A DNA stretch of 6,312 nt from the NCBI GenBank assembly GCA_021796315.1, contig JAJYOH010000366.1, positions 1 through 6,312 on the forward strand. The letters run 5' to 3'. The notes beneath the pieces are model-generated. The model did not search any database, was not told the DNA's origin, and saw only the letters and a list, made by a program, of their open reading frames with translations. Positions 1 to 5,875 of this stretch are shown here, one piece after another (within the stretch, counting starts at the first letter, position 1; each line of letters begins with the position of its first letter). A program made the translations under genes and the position numbers. The stretch comes from Chloroflexota bacterium. GTDB taxonomy: Bacteria; Chloroflexota; Anaerolineae; Anaerolineales; Villigracilaceae.

Positions 1-164
1 GCACACCCTGAAATTGCAACTGGCAAGTAGAAAACAGAGCAAAATCAAGGTTAACTTTTTCATGGCAATCCTACCGCTTTGACGGAACCAGCCTGGAGTT
101 ACAGAAATCGCCTGAAAACGCAGGGAGTCCCATCAGTCAGTACACGCCGTTGTGTTGGACCGCT
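1..164. other. Non-coding left edge, downstream of the methyltransferase gene
   Basis: No convincing gene on either strand. A plus-strand open frame from 79 continues into the methyltransferase gene antisense and has composition typical of a shadow frame. Read on the minus strand, the methyltransferase stop codon is followed four bases later by GTCCAAC (160 to 154), which fits the RYYYAAC consensus of an integron attC outer core site. No matching GTTRRRY partner was found in the remaining sequence up to the window edge. No hairpin followed by a T-run was seen, so no terminator is called. Confidence 0.5.
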
Positions 165-731
165 TTACCTCTTACCGAGACGAATGAACCTTGGAACCCT
201 CGCTTTATATTCACGATACTCGTTCCCGAACCGTTCCTCCAACCATGGCTCTTCTGTGAAGGGCGCCAGCGTGTTTAGGATTATTCCCAATACGCCAATC
301 ACACTTGCCATCCAAGAATTGGTGAGAATCATGTAAGCAAGGGCGTTTACGCTGTCGACAATATATTTGGGATTGCGAGAATAGCGATAAGGTCCGCTGA
401 CAATCAGTCTGTTTCCCAAGCCGATCGTGGTGTGGAAAGGGAAGACAGTGTAAACCCAGAATCCGATGACCGACGAAAACAGGACTAAGATCCCAGCGAC
501 TGGCAGCCTGACCCAGAAGTGGGGGAGCCAGAAACTATCAAAGTCAAGCAGGCCGAGGAAGAAGAAGTTGACAGCCACCAGGAGAGCTAAAAACCAGGAC
601 ACAAAGAACTGCCAGGATCGGGCGGATGGAGGAGGCCAGAATCGAAAGCCCCGTCCTCTGATTGTAATGATGAACATCAGGATGTAGAACAGTTCGAATA
701 CGAGCGTAATGGAGAAAAGAACAAGTGTCAT
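165..731 (-). CDS. ICMT/PEMT-like integral membrane methyltransferase
   Basis: A 188-residue multi-spanning membrane protein of the isoprenylcysteine carboxyl methyltransferase / phospholipid methyltransferase superfamily, which transfers a methyl group from S-adenosylmethionine to lipid-like or prenyl-like substrates at the membrane. Hydrophobic segments lie near residues 3-23, 40-62, 74-96 and 125-155. The conserved C-terminal cofactor region is visible: GPYRYSRNP at 113-121 (family GPYRxxRHP, here Asn for the usual His), the Glu pair at 160-161, and the FGNEYREYKARVPRFI tail at 168-183. Length is normal for bacterial members. The ATG has no clear Shine-Dalgarno sequence, so the start could lie downstream (Met19) or translation may be weak or leaderless. 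Bacteria rarely have known prenylated substrates for these enzymes and no substrate gene is nearby, so the reaction is not assigned. The gene is bracketed by integron-core-like heptamers (see findings). Family is confident; substrate is unknown. Confidence 0.9.
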   Translation of the reverse strand: MTLVLFSITLVFELFYILMFIITIRGRGFRFWPPPSARSWQFFVSWFLALLVAVNFFFLGLLDFDSFWLPHFWVRLPVAGILVLFSSVIGFWVYTVFPFHTTIGLGNRLIVSGPYRYSRNPKYIVDSVNALAYMILTNSWMASVIGVLGIILNTLAPFTEEPWLEERFGNEYREYKARVPRFIRLGKR

Positions 732-860
732 GCTTTGATGGCTTTGAAATAGTGCTGCCTAACGCTGTGTTGGCTGCGCTTTTATCTTAAGACTTTCATA
801 TAGTATCGCTTATCTTTTCGAGCATTCTGTTATATTTCTGCTTGGCATTTATTGTTTTGG

Positions 861-1355
861 CTATCGAACGTATAGTGACGATTGATAAACAAATGCCATC
901 ATGTAAGCACCAGTTGTTGCATCAATTACTACATTGTATTCATGAGCAACAGAATGTGGACTGTTGGGCGGTCCAGAAGACGGAATTTCTACTCCCTCGT
1001 AGCTAATGATCCAAACAAGCGGATGGGCAAGTAAGGCAGGATCCACTTTCTCTCCAGCTGCCGCGGCTGTCTCTAAACTTGGGTTACTAAGATAGCCAAG
1101 TGCAGTGGATACAGCCGTCGCTTCCTGGACGGGAGCGCCCGATTCTTGTGCCTTAGCAATTGCTTCTTCCTTGGCTACTTTCGCCTTTACGATGTCAGAG
1201 GCCTTGGCGGGGACAAAGACCAAGCCTACTTGATTCTTCATCGCTTGCACATCAATAACGCTTTCTGCTGTCGCTAAGGCAGTCGGGTTTGAGAACGGAG
1301 ATCCACAGCCTGCGCAAAATATAACGGCGATTAATGTGCGAAAGAGTTTTGTCAT
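861..1355 (-). CDS. Small secreted protein or lipoprotein with PepSY-like C-terminus
   Basis: A 164-residue protein of no recognised specific function. Residues 1-17 form an export signal (basic start, hydrophobic LIAVIF core) ending in CAGC. Cys17 could be the lipidated residue, but Cys at the -3 position is atypical for a lipobox, so plain secretion is also possible. Residues 53-72 are a charged, Ala-rich helix. Residues 113-156 read like a PepSY unit: a hydrophobic strand (LVWIISYEG), then a loop and NVVIDATTGAYM, which matches the common 'v-v-D-a-x-T-G' ending. PepSY-like domains often occur in secreted proteins that regulate proteases or bind the envelope; here that is only a resemblance. 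The ATG is preceded by a weak GGA element. It lies 81 bases downstream of the HEAT-repeat lipoprotein gene on the same strand, so co-transcription is possible. Confidence 0.75.
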   Translation of the reverse strand: MTKLFRTLIAVIFCAGCGSPFSNPTALATAESVIDVQAMKNQVGLVFVPAKASDIVKAKVAKEEAIAKAQESGAPVQEATAVSTALGYLSNPSLETAAAAGEKVDPALLAHPLVWIISYEGVEIPSSGPPNSPHSVAHEYNVVIDATTGAYMMAFVYQSSLYVR

Positions 1356-1436
1356 TCCGCGATTTTCCCGGTTACCCTTTCATTGCCGGTCTCTTGACCC
1401 TGCTAATCGGTGGGTAATTTTTCTCTAAAGTATTGA

Positions 1437-2195
1437 TTAAGGGTCGCAGAGACCATAACTCGAATGCCGTTTTACTTTTGAACCTTGTTCGGTCCACCAT
1501 TGTCTTGCTATCCCAGTTATACTTCCTTCTGGTTCATCTGCGGATATTGAATTTGCCATAAAGGAAGGCGTAATTTCAAACTCATATTGGTTTGCAACAA
1601 AGGCTTGCCCGGTAATTCTTTCCAGCGCAAACGCTGCCGCAGAACGAACCCTTGAGTCGGCATTCCACAATAGTGGTCCAATATTTCCAACAGCACATGA
1701 TGCTCTGTTGCCTGTGCTGCTTAACAAAATGACCGAATAAATAATGGCGTCAGGTTTCAGGTTATGAAGGTTACTGGAATCCAAATTGTCAAAAAGAGTC
1801 ACTATTGTTATTGATGTTATATCGGGACCAAGAGAAATGAGAGCCTGCGCGGCTAGGTAGGAATCTTGACGAGGATAGGTAATCGCCAGTGCTAAATCGC
1901 CTGCAGCGTCATTCGTATTATCCATTGTGGAAAGCTGTTTTATTGCTTCGGGGAATTCGGCATAGATAGTGGACTGCGGGTCATATTGTGGGGATTCAGG
2001 ATTTGACGCATAAATGATGGCTCTAATGTCGTCAATCGTCAGTGTCGGAGTCGGCGTGATCGTGGGTGTTGGAGGAATAGGCAGTAATGTTAAAGTTGGA
2101 ATAGCAGTTTCTGTTGGAACGACTTTAGCCGCCGGCGCGCACGAAACCAAGAAGAAAAAGACAAGTAAAACCGTAACAATGTTTTTGATTTTCAT
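1437..2195 (-). CDS. Lipoprotein with Thr/Pro linker and HEAT-like repeats
   Basis: A 252-residue predicted lipoprotein. From the chosen ATG the protein begins with a basic n-region (MKIKN), a hydrophobic core and a textbook lipobox, LVSC, with lipidated Cys19. Residues 27-53 form a Thr/Pro-rich linker (PTPTITPTPT), a feature common in Chloroflexota surface lipoproteins. The body (about 84-197) is helical and HEAT-like; the clearest unit is at 174-197 (PLLWNADSRVRSAAAFALERITGQ region). The protein ends with a WW-containing segment (RQWWTEQGSK) typical of the region after such repeats. The frame stays open upstream to an ATG at 2294, but the added residues are basic and non-signal-like, so the internal start is preferred; ATG at 2201 (MPMKIK) is equally possible. 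No strong Shine-Dalgarno sequence is visible at either. HEAT-type repeats usually mediate protein contacts; no partner is evident. Confidence 0.85.
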   Translation of the reverse strand: MKIKNIVTVLLVFFFLVSCAPAAKVVPTETAIPTLTLLPIPPTPTITPTPTLTIDDIRAIIYASNPESPQYDPQSTIYAEFPEAIKQLSTMDNTNDAAGDLALAITYPRQDSYLAAQALISLGPDITSITIVTLFDNLDSSNLHNLKPDAIIYSVILLSSTGNRASCAVGNIGPLLWNADSRVRSAAAFALERITGQAFVANQYEFEITPSFMANSISADEPEGSITGIARQWWTEQGSKVKRHSSYGLCDP

Positions 2196-2525
2196 TGGCA
2201 TCTTATTGCGCAAGAATTGCCCAATGGTCTGCGTTCCTCCGCGGTGCCCTCTCAAAGGGAGAAGCATCCTATAGGATATCCGCTGGTGAGCCAATGTGGA
2301 TTCGCTTTGAGAGCAGGATTCTACTTGGGCGTAGAAAAAAGCCTAAAAATGCTGCAGAGTCCCGCCGCTCAGGCATGTTGTGTTATTAGCATGAAGCAGC
2401 AAATTGAGACGCGCAGGCATTATCCTTAGGAGGGATAAACACCGAGAACTTACCTGGAGCGTTCGGGTCAACCGATTGCGACCCTGGGATACTCGATCAA
2501 GATGTGATAGGCACATTTTTCTTCG
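2196..2525. other. 330-base intergenic stretch with short palindromes
   Basis: This is the region between the DsbA-like gene's stop and the lipoprotein's preferred start. Short overlapping frames are open on both strands, but none has a convincing start or recognisable product. Structural elements seen: a perfect 12-bp palindrome ATCCTATAGGAT at 2266-2277, overlapped by GGATATCC at 2274-2281; a 6-bp stem with 6-base loop (TTCTAC/GTAGAA) at 2319-2336; a 6-bp stem with 7-base loop (TTATCC/GGATAA) at 2420-2438; and a 5-bp stem (GGGTC/GACCC) at 2465-2484. None is followed by a T-run on the strand that would make it an intrinsic terminator. The 2266 palindrome lies about 70 bases before the lipoprotein start and could be an operator. 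Confidence 0.4.
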
Positions 2526-3257
2526 TCACTTTCCGCTTATGTTTGCTTCAATCGCACGCGAAATATCATCAAACGAGGGAATATAGTTCTTGCCTGCGCT
2601 ACTGGCAACTATCTTGCTGTTTACAAAAATCCCGGGGGTCGGCGGAACGCCGAGTTTTGACCCTTCATCTATATCCTGTTGGATTTGGATTGAGTATGTG
2701 TTTTCTTGAAAACACTTGTTGAACGAAGTCATGTCCAAACCGATGACCTGTGCAAATGCAACCAACCGCGATCGCGTGAACGACCCTGCATTTTCCCCCT
2801 TCCAATTAGCGAAGAGCATATTATGGTAATCCCAAAAGCGATTCTGAGCGGAGGCGCACATAGCGGCGTTGGCAGCATCGTGCGATTCTCCCTGCCCTCC
2901 ATCGATGAAAGGATAGAAATGAAACGTGTAATACACTTTGCCAGTGTCTACGTAGGTTTGAAGAATTTGGGGTTCAAGGTTCTTGGTATACGACCAACAC
3001 CCTGAACATTGAAAATCCTCCCACAAGTCCATCTTCACCGGCGCGTTTGGGTTTCCCATGCTCGTTCCTTTTGTAGAAAAGCGATTAGCAATGGGAGTAA
3101 TTTGAATGATATTACTTGTGCCTGATGATTTCAAACCGGGTAGGATGAGAAGCGAGGCTATTATCACCGCTCCAACTGTAATGGACAAAATAATCAATAG
3201 GCGATTGCGGATTCGATTTCGACGTTGATGTTCGCGCATTTCTTGACGTTTGCTCAC
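2526..3257 (-). CDS. Membrane-anchored DsbA/BdbD-like thiol-disulfide oxidoreductase
   Basis: A 243-residue protein with a highly basic cytoplasmic N-terminus (residues 1-19), one transmembrane anchor (about 20-42) and an extracytoplasmic DsbA-type thioredoxin domain. The domain opens with the family's GNPNAPVKMDLWEDFQC strand. The redox motif is Cys84-Ser-Gly-Cys87, followed by a helical insertion rich in Ala/Met/Asn, and the Thr207-Pro208 cis-proline loop (GVPPTPGIFVN). Two further cysteines, 134 and 182, may form a structural disulfide, as in some BdbD/DsbA-like proteins. The expected role is forming or isomerising disulfides in exported proteins. No VKOR or DsbB partner gene is in the window. 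The start is GTG: AAAGGGAGA lies at the right distance before it, while the overlapping ATG two bases upstream runs straight into TGA. Length and architecture are normal. It stands alone, with a possible promoter in the 86-base gap upstream. Confidence 0.93.
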   Translation of the reverse strand: MSKRQEMREHQRRNRIRNRLLIILSITVGAVIIASLLILPGLKSSGTSNIIQITPIANRFSTKGTSMGNPNAPVKMDLWEDFQCSGCWSYTKNLEPQILQTYVDTGKVYYTFHFYPFIDGGQGESHDAANAAMCASAQNRFWDYHNMLFANWKGENAGSFTRSRLVAFAQVIGLDMTSFNKCFQENTYSIQIQQDIDEGSKLGVPPTPGIFVNSKIVASSAGKNYIPSFDDISRAIEANISGK

Positions 3258-3260
3258 ATG

Positions 3261-3268
3261 ATCTCCCT
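3261..3268 (-). promoter_or_regulatory. Ribosome binding site deciding a GTG start
   Basis: On the minus strand this reads AAAGGGAG, close to the anti-Shine-Dalgarno complement, a few bases before GTG at 3257. The nearby ATG (3259) is followed immediately by TGA and cannot be used. A 5-bp stem with a 3-base loop (TTGGC/GCCAA, 3274-3286) lies directly upstream and could hold this part of the leader in a defined structure. Confidence 0.7.
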
Positions 3269-3304
3269 TTGATTTGGCTTTGCCAATACGAACGCGTCCA
3301 ATTC

Positions 3305-3333
3305 TTTTTAGAAACCCACTGGATCATTGGCAA
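3305..3333 (-). promoter_or_regulatory. Possible promoter of the DsbA-like gene
   Basis: On the minus strand TTGCCA (3333 to 3328; 5 of 6 to TTGACA) is followed after 17 bases by TAAAAA (3310 to 3305; 4 of 6 to TATAAT). It would give a leader of roughly 40 bases before the GTG start. The element sits in the gap after the CPBP gene. The match is moderate and rests on consensus comparison only. Confidence 0.3.
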
Positions 3334-3343
3334 GTATACTATC

Positions 3344-3812
3344 TTAGATTCGTTTCAACATTGCGCAATATTGTCCCATCTGAAATCGGTAATAGGCAAC
3401 CATCTGTCCTATGGCATTTAAAAAGCCATGTCCAACCATACTCGTTGCGATGGAGCGAGAACGCCAAGCCAATAATCCTGTAACAAGACCGCCAAATGGT
3501 ACAACGATCCAAAACGAGATCGGAAAGCCTCCAAGGTAATACAGATGCCCAATCATAAAAAGAACCGTCTGGAATATTAGTATCCATAAATCTTTCCAGC
3601 CTGATCTGCGCAATGCTCCCAAGAAACCGCGGGAAAAAAGGTTCCTCCACTATACCTGCGAAGACTAGTTGTTGAGTTGGCAAAAAGAATATCAAGGAAG
3701 GCGTCAGTTTTTCTGTTCCACCAGGGAATTGATACTTTAGTAAATACCCTAATAAGATACCCAAAACAATGCCTGCTGCAATGCATTCAATTCCTTTGGC
3801 GAACTCGTGCAC
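3344..3812 (-). pseudogene. CPBP (CAAX-like) intramembrane protease, frameshifted
   Basis: This gene encodes a CPBP-family glutamic intramembrane endopeptidase (Abi/Rce1-like) but is split between two frames. The first frame runs to GIVEEPFF and then PRFL. Removing one base from the C3 run of the minus strand (G3 at 3631-3633 on plus) restores GIVEEPFFRGFLGALRR, the canonical EExxFRG motif, and leads straight into the second frame ending at 3344. In the restored 155-residue product all three family motifs are present: Glu56-Glu57/Arg61, FMIGH (His89) and HGFLN (His128, Asn132), with about four hydrophobic helices. The product is shorter than the usual 200-300 residues, so the N-terminus may be incomplete or lie in another frame; the in-frame start used here is GTG, with no clear Shine-Dalgarno sequence. 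Intact motifs after the break suggest a recent mutation or a homopolymer sequencing error. Substrate unknown; family members process prenylated or bacteriocin-related peptides. Confidence 0.85.
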
Positions 3813-4233
3813 TCCAAAGCCCGAGCATAATATTCAAAATCGCGATACACTTCTCCGCAAGCAGGTTCCCAGCATCTCCCCGTTCATTAACAATATAACT
3901 GTCAACATTCGCCGGAAGAGGGTGATGTATATCTGTCACAGGTTCTTCATTACCCCATCGTGTTTATCCTGCCAATTCTGGTAGGAACAAGCTCTCGTTG
4001 CCCAACGCCAGCTTCGCGAGCTTTAATACACATCACGGCGCGTACGAGAGGAGGCGGAGGTAAGTCTTGCAATGACCCCAATTGCAGGGGACATGGGAAG
4101 TGCTCTCTGTTCCCCTGCGACGATGACAGTGGAGCTGGTTTGGGAACCTGCTCGTGTCTTACAGCGCCTAGTCAGTTTTGGCAGACTCACCTTGAGATCA
4201 AACAAGGGATGCCTTCAACCTCATTAAAGATGG
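3813..4233. other. 421-base region without a confident gene
   Basis: Two weak coding possibilities exist. On plus, a frame from GTG 3960 to TAA 4262 encodes 100 residues with six cysteines between 4068 and 4159 in an EGF-like arrangement. It overlaps the 3' end of the second mini-thioredoxin gene and has no evident signal peptide or ribosome site. On minus, a frame open from about 3966 to a stop at 3787 reads ANVDSYIVNERGDAGNLLAE and continues to NIMLGLW; it abuts and overlaps the start of the CPBP gene in another frame, has only a GTG start (3939), and is not recognised. An inverted repeat GCAGGGGA/TCCCCTGC (4084-4091 and 4111-4118, 19-base spacer) lies inside the Cys-rich frame. No terminator with a T-run is seen after the thioredoxin gene. 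Confidence 0.4.
4084..4118. repeat. 8-bp perfect inverted repeat with 19-base spacer
   Basis: The arms are GCAGGGGA (4084-4091) and TCCCCTGC (4111-4118). An alternative inner pairing GGGAA/TTCCC (4095-4099 with 4110-4114) competes with it. There is no adjoining T-run on either strand, so it is not a simple terminator. It lies about 115 bases beyond the stop of the last gene of the ars-type operon and might still protect or end that transcript. Confidence 0.35.
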
Positions 4234-4488
4234 TTAAGCGGTTTGGATTTCCGCGCTTGTAAGCCAAGATGTGATTTCTGCTAAGCTTGGAATCCGTCCG
4301 GCGCTGACCAGTTTCTCGTTGATGACGAGTCCAGGTGTGGACAGTATGTTGTATTTCATGATCTCGGGATATTCGGTTACTTTGATAACTTGCGCTTCGA
4401 TGCCGAGATGAGTCACCGCGCGCTCCGTCAGAATCGCAAGTCTTTTGCAGTTCTCACAACCGGAACCTAGAATTTTGATGGTAATCAT
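4234..4488 (-). CDS. Mini-thioredoxin (TM0996/MTH895-like), second of tandem pair
   Basis: An 84-residue single-domain thioredoxin-fold protein of the small redox-active disulfide type. Strand one (MITIKILGSG) leads into the redox motif Cys11-Glu-Asn-Cys14, then a helix (KRLAILTERAVTHL). The cis-proline sits at Pro52 in STPGLVINEKL, followed by a C-terminal helix with an LAEITSWL ending. The fold and length match the family; there is no signal peptide, so it is cytoplasmic. The start is decided by AAGGAGG five bases before ATG 4488; a longer frame opening at 4551 would overlap the preceding gene without a ribosome site. It begins 16 bases after the stop of its paralogue and is the last clear gene of the arsR-permease operon. 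Such proteins are often encoded beside ArsP/DUF318 permeases and are thought to act as dithiol reductants; the exact partner is inferred. Confidence 0.92.
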   Translation of the reverse strand: MITIKILGSGCENCKRLAILTERAVTHLGIEAQVIKVTEYPEIMKYNILSTPGLVINEKLVSAGRIPSLAEITSWLTSAEIQTA

Positions 4489-4504
4489 GCGTGCCTCCTT
4501 GAGG

Positions 4505-4750
4505 TTAAGTGGATGAAAGCCAGTTGAGCAATTCTTCTCTAGATGGCACAAACTTACTGCATATGAGACGACCGTCGATCACCAATCCTGGAATTTCTTC
4601 GACGGGCATGAAACTGCGAATGTAGTGTTCATCCGCGATACGTTCAACTTTTGTCTCCATGGCACCCAACTCGTTGAGCACTTCATTGAGCATGGTTTCC
4701 AGTTGGATGCATTTGTAGCATCCCGTTCCAAGAACCTCGATCTTTTTCAT
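4505..4750 (-). CDS. Mini-thioredoxin (TM0996/MTH895-like), first of tandem pair
   Basis: An 81-residue cytoplasmic thioredoxin-fold protein. The motif is Cys11-Tyr-Lys-Cys14 (GTGCYKCIQL), followed by an amphipathic helix (LETMLNEVLNELGA). The cis-proline is Pro54 in EEIPGLVIDGRL, with a closing LLNWL helix. It carries an additional Cys64, absent at the matching place in its neighbour, just after the cis-proline strand and so possibly near the active site. AAAGGAGA lies seven bases before ATG 4750, which rejects the longer frame opening at 4780. It lies 55 bases after the permease stop and 16 before the next gene. The two paralogues share the G-[TS]-G-C-x2-C pattern and layout but are otherwise quite different, with opposite character in the residues between the cysteines (Tyr-Lys versus Glu-Asn). 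This suggests different redox potentials or partners rather than a recent duplication. Confidence 0.92.
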   Translation of the reverse strand: MKKIEVLGTGCYKCIQLETMLNEVLNELGAMETKVERIADEHYIRSFMPVEEIPGLVIDGRLICSKFVPSREELLNWLSST

Positions 4751-4805
4751 GCCAATCTCCTTTCTGAAAAAACAGGTCAATGGATAGGTTCCGCTGAGTA
4801 TCTAC

Positions 4806-5852
4806 TTATAATATCCAGTTGAAAAGATAGCCCGTGATCATGATGGCAATCGCGATCACGCCGAAGAAGACGATCAGCAATTGCGGTTTGAGCACGCGCC
4901 GCAAAATGATCGCCTCCGGCAGGCTCAACCCAACAACGGCCATCATGAATGCAAGCGCCGTGCCGAGTGAGGCGCCTTTCTCGATCAACGCGCTGACGAT
5001 GGGGATCATCCCCGCCGCGTTAGAATACAAAGGAATCCCAATCAATACCGCCACCGGAACGGACCACCATGCCTGTTTGCCCATGATGCCGATCAGCGCA
5101 TCCTGCGGCACGTACCCGTGAATGCCCGCGCCGATGGCAATCGCAACCAGGATGTATATCCATACCTTGCTGACAATTTCCTTGACCGAACCCCAGGCGC
5201 GTTCGATGCGATCCTGCCAGGTCAGTTTTTCGACAACCGCATTTGCAGAACTTTGAATTTTCCATACGAAATCCTCCACATATCGTTCTAGTTTGAACCG
5301 TCCGATGATATAGCCCGCGATGATGGCAATCGTCAAACCGGACGCAATGTATAACGCCGCAATCTTCCAGCCGAATAAGCCAAACAGCATGACCAATGCC
5401 ACCTCGTTGATGGTAGGCGCGGCGATGAGAAATGAAAAAGTCACGCCAAGTGGTATCCCTGCTTCGACAAATCCGATAAAGAGTGGCACCGCAGAGCATG
5501 AGCAAAACGGCGTAACGATTCCCAACGAAGCGGCCAACACATTGCCGATTCCTTCACGTTTGCCGCCAAGCAACGCACGCGTCCGTTCCGGGCTAAAGAA
5601 GGTACGGATGATCGAAATGATGAAGATCATCCCTGAAAGCAACAAAAGAATCTTTGGCACATCACCGAGGAAAAATGCCAGCGATTGGCTAAGCCGCGAG
5701 TCTTCAGGCAAACGTAGCGCGCTGTAAACAATCCATTCTGCCAGCGGTTCATAGATTTGATAGGCAATGATCCATAACACCGCTCCAAGCGCAACGAGCA
5801 GATAGGTTCGATGAGCACTGGGCTTTATGGATGGAACAGGAAGAGTGGTCAT
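4806..5852 (-). CDS. arsP: ArsP-family (DUF318) permease, probable arsenical efflux
   Basis: A 348-residue polytopic membrane protein of the ArsP_1/DUF318 permease family. Members include the trivalent organoarsenical exporter ArsP and related transporters for soft metals. The hallmark TPFCSCSAVPLF lies at 114-125 with Cys117 and Cys119; AAPTINEVAL follows at 144-153. The second half repeats the plan with GIPLYSNAAGMIPIV (272-286) and a conserved SLPEAIILRRVLKP (310-323). About eight to ten hydrophobic helices are visible, separated by a charged central loop (about 185-228). Length fits the family. The start at ATG 5852 has GAAGGA before it; a longer frame reaching 5906 would overlap the end of arsR and lacks support. 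It is 23 bases downstream of an ArsR with an arsenic-type CxC site, which favours arsenicals over other metals. The symbol is a family-level assignment; methylated versus inorganic substrate cannot be told from sequence. Confidence 0.93.
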   Translation of the reverse strand: MTTLPVPSIKPSAHRTYLLVALGAVLWIIAYQIYEPLAEWIVYSALRLPEDSRLSQSLAFFLGDVPKILLLLSGMIFIISIIRTFFSPERTRALLGGKREGIGNVLAASLGIVTPFCSCSAVPLFIGFVEAGIPLGVTFSFLIAAPTINEVALVMLFGLFGWKIAALYIASGLTIAIIAGYIIGRFKLERYVEDFVWKIQSSANAVVEKLTWQDRIERAWGSVKEIVSKVWIYILVAIAIGAGIHGYVPQDALIGIMGKQAWWSVPVAVLIGIPLYSNAAGMIPIVSALIEKGASLGTALAFMMAVVGLSLPEAIILRRVLKPQLLIVFFGVIAIAIMITGYLFNWIL

Positions 5853-5875
5853 TTTGAATCCTTCTTGAAAACAAA

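Noticed and set aside
2319..2340. Hairpin TTCTAC/GTAGAA next to a six-base A/T run as an intrinsic terminator
   Set aside because: The homopolymer is an A-run after the stem on plus and a T-run before the stem on minus, so it has the wrong order for termination on either strand.
2195..2389. Plus-strand 64-codon frame upstream of the lipoprotein
   Set aside because: No ribosome site, no recognisable domain, high basic content typical of a non-coding frame, and it overlaps the lipoprotein's upstream region antisense.
2420..2438. Plus-strand AGGAGGG as a ribosome binding site of a hidden gene
   Set aside because: No start codon follows at a usable distance in an open frame of useful length; the G-rich run is part of a small stem-loop.
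3112..3333. 73-codon minus-strand frame overlapping the start of the DsbA-like gene
   Set aside because: It overlaps the anchor region of the DsbA-like protein in another frame and shows no hydrophobic or domain pattern; the DsbA frame has the proper ribosome site.
4023..4205. 60-codon minus-strand frame downstream of the mini-thioredoxin
   Set aside because: Ser/Thr/Arg-rich with no recognisable motif and no Shine-Dalgarno sequence; the opposite strand has the more structured cysteine pattern, but neither is convincing.
5020..5505. 161-codon minus-strand frame inside the permease gene
   Set aside because: It lies wholly within the permease in another frame; its composition (many Arg, Cys, His) is that of an out-of-frame reading, while the permease frame has full family motifs.
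5320..5727. 135-codon plus-strand frame antisense to the permease
   Set aside because: Fully antisense to a well-supported membrane protein gene; no start signal and no domain resemblance.
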